A stretch of DNA of 64,000 nucleotides, taken from assembly GCA_039196965.1 (NCBI GenBank), contig JBCCUK010000016.1, positions 1 through 64,000 of the forward strand. Reading direction: 5' to 3'. Source of the DNA: CALLCD01 sp039196965. Lineage in GTDB: Bacteria; Pseudomonadota; Alphaproteobacteria; Caulobacterales; Hyphomonadaceae. Below, one piece after another: positions 52,102 to 61,326 of the stretch (its first letter is position 1; each line of letters opens with the position of its first letter). Below the pieces are notes generated by a model. That model searched no databases. It worked only from the letters and a program-made list of their open reading frames with translations, and had not been told where the DNA came from. The position numbers and the translations under genes were made by a program.

Positions 52102-55100
52102 ATGAAACGGAACTCTACAACCAAGTCGCGCAGCAAGATTGCGCTGGCCATTTTGGCCGCTATCGGCGTTGCGAGTAAAGCAAGCGCAGAGGACGGAACT
52201 GAACTGGTCGATGCATCGGCCATCGAAGGTGTCGTTGAGGTCAGGCAGTTAAGCGATGGATCGATCGAGCTTGTGCTTGAGGACGGCAGCACTGTATCGG
52301 TCGATGCAGGCGAGGTCGCCATAGATAATGGCCGGGTCATGATCACGGCAGATGCCGTCGCGGCGCTCGCCGATGCGGGATCATTTGCCTTCCTGGATGG
52401 TAATGGCGCTTTGATAGCAGCCGGTGTAGCTGCGACAGCGCTTGCTGTCGGTCTCGGGGTGGGCCTCTCTGATGGCGACGACGATGATGACATCGCACCG
52501 CCCCTAGAACCCATCGTTGGAACAGAGGGCGATGATACGCTGACGGGCTCACCCGAAGCCGACACAATTGACGGCCTCGGCGGTAATGACACGATAAGTG
52601 GCCTTGGCGGTGACGACACACTTATCGGAGGCACAGGAAACGATACGCTAGATGGCGGCGCGGGAACTGACTCGCTAACCGGAAATGATGGAGACGATAC
52701 TTTTATCAGCGATGGACAGGATGATATTTTTGGCGGTGAAGGCACCGATACGGTAGACTTCTCTAATCTCACAGAAGGCGTTTTCGTCGATCTTGATACG
52801 AACACACCTAACCCTGGACCCGCGTCCCAGGATGGCGCTGTTCTTGACGCTCCGGCACCTGCTGGCGGCCAACAGATTCAGGAGCTCGACGACATCGAGA
52901 ACGTCATCGGTTCTCAGGGCAATGATGTCATTTTCGGCAACAACGAAGTGAATATCCTCGACGGCGGTGCTGGCGACGATGTCTTCCACTCCTTTGCCGG
53001 CGCGGACACGATCAATGGCGGCGAGGGCTCCGATACCGCTCTCTTCTCAGCCGGCGGCGCTGTCACGATTGACCTCGACGATGACGGCAATGCCGTTGTT
53101 AACGATGGTGCAGGCGACACGCTGACATCAATTGAAAACCTCACAGGCTCAAATGCGGGTGATGATAGCCTCTCCGGAAACTCAGGCACCAATATCCTGA
53201 ACGGTAATGGCGGATCTGACTCTCTCTTTGGCGAGGGCGGCGACGACACGTTGGTAACCGACGGCATCGATACGATTCTCGATGGGGGCGAAGGTATAGA
53301 CACTATCGATCTGTCGAACATCTCCGAGGGCGTCACAATCGATCTTGATACCAACACGCCGCAACCCGGACCTGCAAGCCAGGACGGGCTGCTGACAGTC
53401 GGCGAAAACACTACTGACATTATCGATGTGGAAAACGTTATCGGTACGGACGGTGATGACATCATCCTCGGTAACAATGAAATAAACATCCTCGACGGTG
53501 GCGCAGGCAATGACGCCATTCACTCTTTTGCTGGCGCGGATACAATCATCGGAGGAGAAGGTATTGATACAGCGCTGTTCACAGCCGGGCCCGGCGTTGT
53601 ATTGGACCTCGACGACAATGGTGACGGCGTTGCTAGCGTCAACGCACCGGACGGTGCAACGCTCGATTCCGTGTTCGGCTTCGAGAACATAAACGGTTCC
53701 AACAATGCAGGTTCGCCAAATGGTGGTGCCGATGTGTTGTCAGGTAACTCTGGTACGAACGTGCTAAATGGCCAGGTCGGTGATGATACGCTCGATGGCG
53801 AGGGTGGCGACGACACACTGATCGGTGGTCTCGGAAACGATACGCTGATTGGTGGTGAAGGTATCGATACGGCCGACTTCTCCGATATCGATGTGCCAAT
53901 TACTCTTGATATAGATGCCGATGGAAACGGCACCGTTACACGCGAGACCGGCTTTGGCGTATCTTTTGAGAACGTCTCGGTCGATCCGGACAATCTTCTG
54001 GAAAATGCTACGCTGAATCCAGAACTTTCCGGTGACCTTATTACGGAGGCGGTGGCCGGCAATCTCTATTTCAATGTCCATACTGATGACTTCAATGCCG
54101 GTGAAATCCGCGGGCAACTGACCGTCGCAAGTGATGAGACAGATGCCGACGGCGTGCGAACGATTGTGCTTGAAGGAGCGCTTGATGCGTTTCAAGAGCC
54201 CGGGCCTACCTCTGACTCCACAGCCACCGGCTCCGGTACAGTTACGTTCGTTGTCGCTGCCGACGGATCGATCACTTACTCCGCGGAACTGGACATTACC
54301 GGTCTTGCGACCTCCGATCTGCTCCCCGTTTCCGGCTTCTCCTCCATACATCTGCACAACGCCCCGGCCGGCGTGAATGGCCCCGTTGTGCTGGACATCA
54401 TCCAGGATGCGGGCGGTGACATAGCCGGCGCGGTCGCACCGGGCTCAACGGCAGACACAGGTGATGGCAATGTGTTCGATGAAGTCACCGAAACCGACAC
54501 GCTGGAGAGCATTGAAATCATCGTCGGATCAGACGATGTGGATACGGTGGATCTGTCGTCCGAGACAGAAGCAGTGTTCGTCGACCTCGACGTGAACTCC
54601 CCTCCAGGCTCTGACGCGAGCCAGGTAGGCGCTTTGCTTGATGCGGCTCCGAATGCTGGTGGTCAGGCCGTCATTGGTCTGACAGATTTCGAAAACGTCA
54701 ATGGCGGATCTGGCGATGATGTGATCTTCGGCAACAACGAGATCAACATCCTTCAGGGCAATGCTGGCGACGACGTGTTCCACAGCTTTGCCGGTGCCGA
54801 CACTATTGATGGCGGAACGGGCTCAGACACGGCCCTCTTCTCTGCAGGCGGTGCGGTGACTGTCGATCTCGACGAAGATGGAAACGCCTCGGTCAATGAT
54901 GGCGCGGGCGATACGTTGATCTCCATTGAGAACCTCGTCGGGTCGAATGCTGGCGATGACAGTCTCTCCGGAAACTCCGGCGCGAATCTCATCAACGGTA
55001 ACGGCGGATCAGACTCCCTCTTCGGTGAAAGCGGTGATGACATCCTCGTCTCCGACGGTGTCGACACGCTCGTCGATGGCGGCGAAGGTATCGACACAAT

Positions 55101-56040
55101 CGATTTCTCCGGCATCACGGACTCCGGAATCAATATCGATCTTGACACCAACACGCCGCAGCCTGGACCAGCCACCCAGACTGGTGCAGCGGAATTGTTC
55201 GATGGGACCAATGCCTTCGACAACAATCCGTTCGATGTGGTGGATGTTGAGAACGTGATCGGCACTGACCAGAATGACCGAATCTTCGGCAATAATGAAG
55301 TGAACGTTCTTGATGGCGGCGCAGGTGACGATGTCTTCCACTCTTTCGCTGGCGCGGACTTCGTGAATGGCGGCGAAGGGACCGATACGGTGCTGTTCTC
55401 GGCTGGCGGCGCAGTAACCATTGATCTTGATGACAATGGCAACGGGATCGCATCTGTCGGTGACACGCTGACCTCCATCGAGAACATCACGGGCTCAGCG
55501 GCAGGCGATGACACAATCAGCGGCAATGCCGGTGTTAATGTCCTTAACGGCAATGGCGGTAACGATACGTTGACTGGAGAAGGCGGGGCCGATGTATTCA
55601 TCGAGACCGATGGCTCAGGTGCTGATACCATCACAGACTTTGTTGTTGATGAGGACGTCATCGATGTGGCAGGTCACGGCCTGACAGCTGCCGAGGCCCT
55701 CGCCCTCGCAGTGGATAATGCCGATGGCAACGCGTTCATCGACTTTGGTGATGGCGACACGCTTACTCTTACCGGCGTCGCAGCTGCGGATCTTACAGAG
55801 GCAAGCTTCTCTGGAACTGATGCTACGGCGAGTGCGGCAACAGAACCCGTCGATCTGAGTGATTTTCCGGAAGACGTGATCACGGAACAGCTGATCACAG
55901 GACCGGAAGACACTGAGACGGTCGTCTCCGCCATCCCGTCTTCACCGTTTGAAATTGACCAGGCAGCCGAGAGTTTCGAACTCGGTCTTGAGTCGCCACC
56001 GGCCTCGTTATCGGGGTCAGACCTGGGTGACAGTCTCTAG
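52102..56040 (+). CDS. RTX calcium-binding protein with CHRD domain, type I secretion substrate
   Basis: A 1312-residue acidic protein from the ATG at 52102 (AGGTG before it). The frame extends to 52051, but the first 17 codons lack a ribosome site. The N terminus (about 1-31) is basic then hydrophobic, like a signal peptide; a glycine/alanine-rich hydrophobic stretch (GALIAAGVAATALAVGLGVG) and an Asp run follow near residues 112-132. RTX nonapeptides (GGxGxDxLx type) fill the rest, arranged in four large modules of about 183 residues, with a CHRD domain (about 617-783) between modules two and three. The C terminus (GADTITDFVVDEDVIDV, then GDTLTLTGV) is a typical type I secretion signal region but extends about 80 residues further. 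The secretion genes follow directly. Likely a secreted or surface adhesin or matrix protein. Confidence 0.8.
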   Translation: MKRNSTTKSRSKIALAILAAIGVASKASAEDGTELVDASAIEGVVEVRQLSDGSIELVLEDGSTVSVDAGEVAIDNGRVMITADAVAALADAGSFAFLDGNGALIAAGVAATALAVGLGVGLSDGDDDDDIAPPLEPIVGTEGDDTLTGSPEADTIDGLGGNDTISGLGGDDTLIGGTGNDTLDGGAGTDSLTGNDGDDTFISDGQDDIFGGEGTDTVDFSNLTEGVFVDLDTNTPNPGPASQDGAVLDAPAPAGGQQIQELDDIENVIGSQGNDVIFGNNEVNILDGGAGDDVFHSFAGADTINGGEGSDTALFSAGGAVTIDLDDDGNAVVNDGAGDTLTSIENLTGSNAGDDSLSGNSGTNILNGNGGSDSLFGEGGDDTLVTDGIDTILDGGEGIDTIDLSNISEGVTIDLDTNTPQPGPASQDGLLTVGENTTDIIDVENVIGTDGDDIILGNNEINILDGGAGNDAIHSFAGADTIIGGEGIDTALFTAGPGVVLDLDDNGDGVASVNAPDGATLDSVFGFENINGSNNAGSPNGGADVLSGNSGTNVLNGQVGDDTLDGEGGDDTLIGGLGNDTLIGGEGIDTADFSDIDVPITLDIDADGNGTVTRETGFGVSFENVSVDPDNLLENATLNPELSGDLITEAVAGNLYFNVHTDDFNAGEIRGQLTVASDETDADGVRTIVLEGALDAFQEPGPTSDSTATGSGTVTFVVAADGSITYSAELDITGLATSDLLPVSGFSSIHLHNAPAGVNGPVVLDIIQDAGGDIAGAVAPGSTADTGDGNVFDEVTETDTLESIEIIVGSDDVDTVDLSSETEAVFVDLDVNSPPGSDASQVGALLDAAPNAGGQAVIGLTDFENVNGGSGDDVIFGNNEINILQGNAGDDVFHSFAGADTIDGGTGSDTALFSAGGAVTVDLDEDGNASVNDGAGDTLISIENLVGSNAGDDSLSGNSGANLINGNGGSDSLFGESGDDILVSDGVDTLVDGGEGIDTIDFSGITDSGINIDLDTNTPQPGPATQTGAAELFDGTNAFDNNPFDVVDVENVIGTDQNDRIFGNNEVNVLDGGAGDDVFHSFAGADFVNGGEGTDTVLFSAGGAVTIDLDDNGNGIASVGDTLTSIENITGSAAGDDTISGNAGVNVLNGNGGNDTLTGEGGADVFIETDGSGADTITDFVVDEDVIDVAGHGLTAAEALALAVDNADGNAFIDFGDGDTLTLTGVAAADLTEASFSGTDATASAATEPVDLSDFPEDVITEQLITGPEDTETVVSAIPSSPFEIDQAAESFELGLESPPASLSGSDLGDSL
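52786..53334 (+). repeat. RTX module 1 (about 549 bases)
   Basis: First copy of a large repeat beginning VDLDTNTP-PGPASQDG and containing ENVIG, NDVIFGNNEVNILDGGAGDD, FHSFAGADTI and SIENLTGSNAGDDSLSGNSG. Copy two starts at 53335. Confidence 0.6.
53335..53870 (+). repeat. RTX module 2 (shorter variant)
   Basis: Second copy, with the same opening IDLDTNTPQPGPASQDG and the same order of signatures, but ending differently (FENINGSNNAGSPNGG) before the CHRD domain. Confidence 0.55.
54580..55131 (+). repeat. RTX module 3 (about 552 bases)
   Basis: Third copy, after the CHRD domain, opening VDLDVNSPPGSDASQVG and carrying the same NEINILQGNAGDDVFHSFAG and SIENLVGSNAGDDSLSGNSG signatures as module 1. 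Confidence 0.55.
55132..55560 (+). repeat. RTX module 4 (truncated at its end)
   Basis: Fourth copy, opening IDLDTNTPQPGPATQTG and continuing to SIENITGSAAGDDTISG, after which it passes into the C-terminal secretion region. The spacing 52786-53335 and 54580-55132 (549 and 552 bases) shows regular units. Confidence 0.55.
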
Positions 56041-56056
56041 GCCAACCTGATCAATT

Positions 56057-56093
56057 GTTCCCCGGGATGGGCTCGAAAAACATCCCGGGGGAC
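56057..56093 (+). terminator. Strong hairpin between the RTX gene and the secretion genes
   Basis: A 13-bp stem (56057-56069 with 56081-56093; core CCCCGGGATG with CATCCCGGGG, one G-T pair) has an 11-nt loop and lies in the 87-base gap after the RTX stop. No U run follows. It may cause partial termination or protect the 3' end of the RTX message, giving more substrate than transporter. Confidence 0.6.
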
Positions 56094-56127
56094 ACTTTCC
56101 TTCAATACCAAATTCAGGAGTTTTGTT

Positions 56128-57864
56128 ATGTCCAAGGTGGCGACCCACGACGTTCACTCCACAAGCCAGACGAGCACCATTAGCTGGATCTCCGGCTTCA
56201 TCACCCGAGCACCGACTTATACGCTCGGGATTCTGACCTTCAGCCTTGCCGTCAATCTGCTGCTGCTTGTGTCACCACTTTACATGCTGCAGATATATGA
56301 CCGTGTGCTGACTTCTGGCTCAGTCGACACTCTTATATGGCTCAGCCTCATAGCCGTATTTCTGCTCGGAATATATTCAGCAGCCGAAGCAGGCAGACGG
56401 CGATTGCTTTCCCTCGCCGGCAATCATATCGAACATAAATTCGCATACAGAATGTTCCGGCGCTTTGAACGAGGCGATGACGCCTCCATCAAACTACTGA
56501 CCGATATCACAAGCCTGATGCGTCTGCAGACCATCTTGCAGGCTGGCACCTTACTCGCTTTCTTCGACCTTATATTTACGCCTCTCTTCATAGGGCTCCT
56601 TTACCTATTGAATCCGGTCCTTGGCCATGTCGGGGTTGGGGGAGCGCTGATCGTCTTTTGCGTGGCTGTGGCCTCGGAAAAGTCAACCAGAGGAATCACC
56701 CGGAATGCTGCCGCAGGTGCGAACCATGCACAGACCTTTGCCCAGGGTGTTTCACGGCAGCGGTCGGCGATGGTCGCCATGGGGCTGACGCCCAGGCTTT
56801 ATTCCCAGTGGAACGCCCTACGCGAGACAGCCAATGATGACGCTTTGCAAGCTGCAAAGGGCGAAGGGTCGTTCTCGTCCCTCGCGAGATCCCTCCGCCA
56901 AATCCTTCAAATCCTGATCCTTGGAGCAGGCGCAGCGCTTGCACTATCACAACAGATCTCGCCGGGCGGGATTGTGGCAGCGTCGGTTATTCTTTCACGT
57001 GCCCTTGCACCAATCGATCAAATCGTAGGCGGCTGGCGATCCATTGTGATGGCTCGCTCCGCATGGGGCGAGCTTATCACTCGCCTCGATTCAAGTCTTG
57101 ACGCGTCGACATATACGCCCCTGCCCCGTCCACCGGCGGAGCTGACTTTCGACCGTCTCGCAATTCGGACACCAGGAACCAACATCGCCCTGGTCAGACC
57201 TTTTACCTACCAGGCAAAAGCCGGAACACTTATCGCACTTACCGGAGCAAATGGCACAGGTAAGACGACCCTGCTTCAAACAGCAGCAGGTGCCTGGCCA
57301 GCTGCGGAAGGGCATGTTCTGCTTGGTGGTCGAAACATCCATGACTGGCCTAGCGAAGATCGTGGCAAGTATGTTGGATATGTTCCGCAAAACGTCGAAC
57401 TTGTGCCCGGCACCGTTGCCGAAAACATCGCCCGGTTTTTGCCGGACCAACTCGATGAAGTCTTCGCTGTAGCAAAGGAGACCGGTGCCCATGAGATGAT
57501 TGTTCGCCTGCCAAATGGTTACGACACACTCATCGGTCCCGGCGGCATCCATCTCTCGGCAGGCCAATGCCAATTGATTGGCCTCGCACGGGCTTTCTTT
57601 GGAGATCCCGTTCTCCTGCTTCTTGATGAGCCCACAGCAAACCTTGATCACACCACAAGAAACCTCGTCATCGACGCCATTGTAATGCGTGCCAGAAAGG
57701 GAGCGATTGTGATGGCGTCAACCCACGACGTCTCGTTGATTGAAAAAATGAGCCTTGTCCTGATGATTCGAAACGCATCCGTGCTGAGTGCACCTGTATC
57801 CGACTATAAATCGGGTTCTGAGATTGAGCGGCGACGTCCCCAACTGGCGGAGGTCGCTAAATGA
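56128..57864 (+). CDS. Type I secretion system ABC transporter, PrtD type
   Basis: A 578-residue inner-membrane ABC exporter without a C39 peptidase domain. It has six membrane helices (LLLVSPLYMLQIYDRVLTSGSVDTLIWLS is typical of PrtD), then Walker A GANGTGKTTL, an ABC signature in slightly degenerate form LSAGQCQLIGLARAF, and Walker B VLLLLDEPTANLD. It follows the RTX gene and overlaps the HlyD-like gene by four bases, so it most likely exports the RTX protein directly from cytoplasm to outside. Confidence 0.9.
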   Translation: MSKVATHDVHSTSQTSTISWISGFITRAPTYTLGILTFSLAVNLLLLVSPLYMLQIYDRVLTSGSVDTLIWLSLIAVFLLGIYSAAEAGRRRLLSLAGNHIEHKFAYRMFRRFERGDDASIKLLTDITSLMRLQTILQAGTLLAFFDLIFTPLFIGLLYLLNPVLGHVGVGGALIVFCVAVASEKSTRGITRNAAAGANHAQTFAQGVSRQRSAMVAMGLTPRLYSQWNALRETANDDALQAAKGEGSFSSLARSLRQILQILILGAGAALALSQQISPGGIVAASVILSRALAPIDQIVGGWRSIVMARSAWGELITRLDSSLDASTYTPLPRPPAELTFDRLAIRTPGTNIALVRPFTYQAKAGTLIALTGANGTGKTTLLQTAAGAWPAAEGHVLLGGRNIHDWPSEDRGKYVGYVPQNVELVPGTVAENIARFLPDQLDEVFAVAKETGAHEMIVRLPNGYDTLIGPGGIHLSAGQCQLIGLARAFFGDPVLLLLDEPTANLDHTTRNLVIDAIVMRARKGAIVMASTHDVSLIEKMSLVLMIRNASVLSAPVSDYKSGSEIERRRPQLAEVAK

Positions 57865-59153
57865 CCCGGAAAAAAAGAGATCATTATACCCGCCTTATGG
57901 GAACTATATGCTTTGTTGGCTTAGGAGGCTTTATTGCCTGGGCTGGATTCGTCCCTCTCGAAGAAGGCGTGGCGGCCAGCGGAACCGTCGTCGTAGAGAC
58001 GAACCGGCAAGTCGTTCAGCACCTGGAAGGCGGCATCATCGAAACCATCTCCGTAAAGGACGGCGAGCGTGTCGAGGCCGGAGACACTTTGATCGTTTTG
58101 CAGGAAACTGCATCGCTTGCCAGCCGTGATCAGGTCGGCCAGAAAATCGGTGCATTGCGGGCGAGCGTGCAACGTCTCAGCGCCTTGCAAACAGAATCTC
58201 AGCAGCCCGATTTCTCAACCATAGACGAGTTGGATATTTCCAGCGATGAGCGCAACGAAATCGTCGCGCGGGAACTCGATCTGTTCGAGCAACAAATATC
58301 GGCTCTCAGGGCAGATCTGAATGTTCTCGAGACCCGAAAGAGCGCTGCCAGCAGCACGGCGCGTTTGAAACAGGGTGAAATCGAGATTGCGGGGCGCGCA
58401 TTGGCGTCCACAAAAGACGAGCTTGCCCTCATCAGAAATATGTTTGATCAACAGCTCGTGCGCCGCGATCAGGTAACTGGCCTTGAGCGAAGCGTGGCTG
58501 AGCGCGAAGGTGAGATTGCTCGACTGCGCAGTGAAAAAGTTCGCGCGGAAGCAGACGCAAGAGACCTCTCGGTTCAGATCGTTCAGCGACAGGCACAGTT
58601 TGAAGAAGAGGTCTCAACCGACTTGAGGGAAACTTACGCCGAACTCCTTTCGGCAGAGGAGCGCCTTTCGGCCGCTCAGGACGTTCTCAATAGATCTGTT
58701 ATATCCGCGCCGGTGACGGGAGAGATACTAAATCTCGCTTTCTCGACACGAGGCGGTGTCGTGCGGCCCGGCGAAGCGATCATGGAGATTGTACCTGATA
58801 TTGATGCGGTGACAGCCTCGGTCCGAATACGACCGACGGATAGAGCGTCCATATTCGAAGGACAAACCGTGAGGACTCAGGTCTCAGCCTATAAGAGTTG
58901 GCGAAGCCCAAGCCTTGATGGCGAAATAGTTGATGTCAGCGCCGACCTTAAAACCGATGTTGTATCTGGCGCGCAATACTATGAAGCCAGGGTTCGCATT
59001 CCAGAGGCGTCACTCGCCGACGCGCCGGAGCTTGAGGTCATTCCGGGTATGCCGGTTGATGTATTCATATTTAGCGGAAAGAGCAGAACGCTTGCCGACT
59101 ATCTCTTCGAGCCAATCGCTTCATCCCTGACCAAGGGGTTGCAAGCGTCATGA
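57861..59153 (+). CDS. Type I secretion periplasmic adaptor, HlyD family
   Basis: A 430-residue protein with one N-terminal membrane helix (about 14-32), biotinyl-lipoyl-like halves (VVQHLEGGIIETISVKDGERV and VISAPVTGEILNLAFSTRGGVVRPGEAIMEIVP) and a long coiled-coil hairpin (about 100-270). The C-terminal part (ARVRIPE, then VIPGMPVDVFIFSGKSRTLADYLFEPI) is typical of PrtE/HlyD. It links the ABC exporter with the TolC-like tunnel. It overlaps both neighbours by four bases. Confidence 0.92.
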   Translation: MTRKKRDHYTRLMGTICFVGLGGFIAWAGFVPLEEGVAASGTVVVETNRQVVQHLEGGIIETISVKDGERVEAGDTLIVLQETASLASRDQVGQKIGALRASVQRLSALQTESQQPDFSTIDELDISSDERNEIVARELDLFEQQISALRADLNVLETRKSAASSTARLKQGEIEIAGRALASTKDELALIRNMFDQQLVRRDQVTGLERSVAEREGEIARLRSEKVRAEADARDLSVQIVQRQAQFEEEVSTDLRETYAELLSAEERLSAAQDVLNRSVISAPVTGEILNLAFSTRGGVVRPGEAIMEIVPDIDAVTASVRIRPTDRASIFEGQTVRTQVSAYKSWRSPSLDGEIVDVSADLKTDVVSGAQYYEARVRIPEASLADAPELEVIPGMPVDVFIFSGKSRTLADYLFEPIASSLTKGLQAS

Positions 59154-60508
59154 TAAAGGGAAATTGGCTACGAGGGACCCTTACAGGGATCGCGGTTCTA
59201 TGCTCGGGGATCACGTCCCACGCGCAAAACGCACCGTCCTGTCTCCCATTTGACAACACGCTGAAACTCGCCGCCAGTAATGACCCGGCTGTTCGAACAG
59301 CTAGAGCCAATCTGGAGCGCGCAGAGGCTGACTTGCAGGAAGCGCGTTCTCTTCGCAGACCACAACTCTCGACATTCACGAGATTCGGAGCTGGCGATAC
59401 GGGCTTGGTCGACAGCCAGATCGAAAACCAATTCGGGCTTCGCGCATCGCAGCGCATTATCGACTTCGGTGACTCCCGTCTTGCCCGTGAAGCGGCCCGG
59501 GAAGATATCGCCGCACAGGAAAGTCTCGTTCTCGACGCCCGTGGAAGCGCCGCCCTTGATGCGGGTATGGCCTTCATTGACTGGCTGGAAGCGACCGACC
59601 AACTGGTGGTCACAGAGGAGCGTATTGACTACTTCACCAGGCAACTCAATGCGATTGATACCCTTCTGCCGTCTGGCGGTGCGACACGGCTCGAGCGTGC
59701 TGAGGTTGCAGCCGAACAGGCGTCCGCCGAGGCGCTGCGCTTCGAATTTGAATTCAGGCGGGATCAGGCAGCAACCCGCCTCGCCATTTCAACGGGCGAC
59801 CGCGGACATCCCTGCGGTGCGGAGGCCAGTATTGCGGAGAACACAGCGGAAGGATTAGATAGCGATTCCCTGATCAATTTTATAAGCGACGCGGTCAGTA
59901 TCAATCCTGAGATTGAGGCTCTTCGACGAACTGAAGCAAGTCTTGATGCCACCGCCCGGCGGGAGGCTCGCGGACGCCTTCCTGTGATAGATGTCGTCGG
60001 CATTGCCAGCTATGGCTCCCAGAATTTCGATGGCGACTTTGATTTGCAGACCCGTATCGGGGTGAATGTCAGTGTCCCCCTTTTCACTGGAAACGCGCTT
60101 GTGGCGCAGAGACGGCGAGCTTCCGCTCAGGCCGCGCGCGCCAGCGGAGAGCTCGCATCTGCGCGTCGACAACTTCGCGAAGCCATCGAGGTGACCTGGC
60201 GCCGCGGCCTTCTTCTGGAAGCACAAACGGAAAGACGCAAAGCCATAAATGGTTTTAAGTCCGATGAATTCGCCGCCGCCGAAATCGAATACGAGCAAGG
60301 CCTGCGCACGCTTCCGGCTTTAACAGAGACACGTCTCGAACTGGAAGAAGCAGCACTGGCAGAAATCGCATCGCGCTTCGATCTTCAACGCGAACGCCTG
60401 CGCCTACTCGCCTTATCCGGACGCCTATCAGGCGTTGTCGCTGATGAGGCGAGCGGTGTGATCCTGTCAGGTGAGGCCTATCGACCCCAAACAAATCTGG
60501 ACATGTGA
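59150..60508 (+). CDS. TolC-family outer-membrane secretion channel
   Basis: A 452-residue protein with a signal peptide ending near SHAQN, then two OEP repeats, each with long helices (for example TARANLERAEADLQEARSLRRPQLSTF in the first). TolC family outer-membrane efflux proteins form the trimeric tunnel for type I secretion. It is the last of three overlapping secretion genes after the RTX gene. A weak hairpin follows at 60572-60591. Confidence 0.9.
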   Translation: MIKGNWLRGTLTGIAVLCSGITSHAQNAPSCLPFDNTLKLAASNDPAVRTARANLERAEADLQEARSLRRPQLSTFTRFGAGDTGLVDSQIENQFGLRASQRIIDFGDSRLAREAAREDIAAQESLVLDARGSAALDAGMAFIDWLEATDQLVVTEERIDYFTRQLNAIDTLLPSGGATRLERAEVAAEQASAEALRFEFEFRRDQAATRLAISTGDRGHPCGAEASIAENTAEGLDSDSLINFISDAVSINPEIEALRRTEASLDATARREARGRLPVIDVVGIASYGSQNFDGDFDLQTRIGVNVSVPLFTGNALVAQRRRASAQAARASGELASARRQLREAIEVTWRRGLLLEAQTERRKAINGFKSDEFAAAEIEYEQGLRTLPALTETRLELEEAALAEIASRFDLQRERLRLLALSGRLSGVVADEASGVILSGEAYRPQTNLDM

Positions 60509-60571
60509 GAAAGCAAACTGGTCAGCGAATTCCCATCCCTCGCTTTCATGGCCAATTTGCTCCAGCGGGCC

Positions 60572-60591
60572 GGAGCAGATGCTCCCCTTTT
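60572..60591 (+). terminator. Possible terminator after the TolC-like gene
   Basis: GGAGC-AGAT-GCTCC (60572-60585) is followed by CC and TTTT. The stem is short (5 bp), so it would be a weak terminator. It lies 64 bases after the TolC-like stop. Confidence 0.35.
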
Positions 60592-60771
60592 CTGCTCTGG
60601 CTCGCGCCAACACCTTGTCAGTGTGTTGGTCATCCGAACGCGAAAAATATGCGCGTCGCCGCCTCCGCTCACTTATCACAGTAAATTCAGGCTCTGATAC
60701 CATTCCTAGTATAGTAGAGATATTGCTGATGCGAATATTTGACCAACAACAGATAACGGAACTCGCGGCAG

Positions 60772-61326
60772 ATGGCTGATCCTTTAAAGGGCGATGACGG
60801 CATTCTAATTCAGAATATCGCGCAGGGGGACAAGCTCGCCATGCGGACACTTTACGAGCGCCATTCCGCCGGCCTATCCGCATTTGTAAATCAGAGGCTC
60901 AGGGATCCTGTTGAGGCGGCCGATATCGTCCATGATACATTTATGGAAGTCTGGACCAAGGCATCGAGCTTCCAGGGGAGATCAAGCGTCCGATCCTGGA
61001 TGTTCAGTATTGCCCGCAACAAGGCTGTCGATCGCATCAGAAAACTTGCGCCAGTCCAGATCTCCGAACCGGATGAAACGATTGCTGATGAAACCCCGCA
61101 ACCGGAAAAGATCATTGAGAACACCCAGGATGCTTCGCGAGTTCGTACTTGCCTGGGTGCACTGTCAGATGCCCAAAGAATAGCGATCACACTCGCATTT
61201 TTTGAGGATATGACCTACCGGGAGATATCAAGTATCGAAGGCGTCAGTGAAGGGACAATCAAAACCCGGATCTTCCACGCGAAGAAGCTGCTTATGCACT
61301 GCCTATCGAAGGATAAGTCAAACTAA
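60772..61326 (+). CDS. ECF-type RNA polymerase sigma factor
   Basis: A 184-residue sigma-70 family protein. Region 2 (about 20-88) contains RLRDPVEAADIVHDTFMEVW and SVRSWMFSIARNKAVDRIRK; region 4 (about 128-178) contains LSDAQRIAITLAFFEDMTYREISSIEGVSEGTIKTRIFHAKKLL. The last four bases overlap the end of the convergent anti-sigma-like gene. ECF factors direct stress or envelope regulons. The likely partner and possible targets (barrel and peptidase genes) are next to it; promoters were not identified. Confidence 0.88.
   Translation: MADPLKGDDGILIQNIAQGDKLAMRTLYERHSAGLSAFVNQRLRDPVEAADIVHDTFMEVWTKASSFQGRSSVRSWMFSIARNKAVDRIRKLAPVQISEPDETIADETPQPEKIIENTQDASRVRTCLGALSDAQRIAITLAFFEDMTYREISSIEGVSEGTIKTRIFHAKKLLMHCLSKDKSN

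Noticed and set aside
52500..55560. Repeats in this stretch as a CRISPR array or satellite
   Set aside because: The repeats are translated nonapeptide and module repeats in one frame, not identical short repeats with unique spacers.
52914..55661. Long minus-strand frames of about 200-300 codons inside the RTX gene
   Set aside because: They are rich in Ser/Pro and mirror the Asp/Gly codons of the repeats on the plus strand; no ribosome sites.
60471..60779. Plus-strand frame between the TolC-like and sigma genes
   Set aside because: It starts inside the TolC-like gene in another frame and has no ribosome site or recognisable domain.
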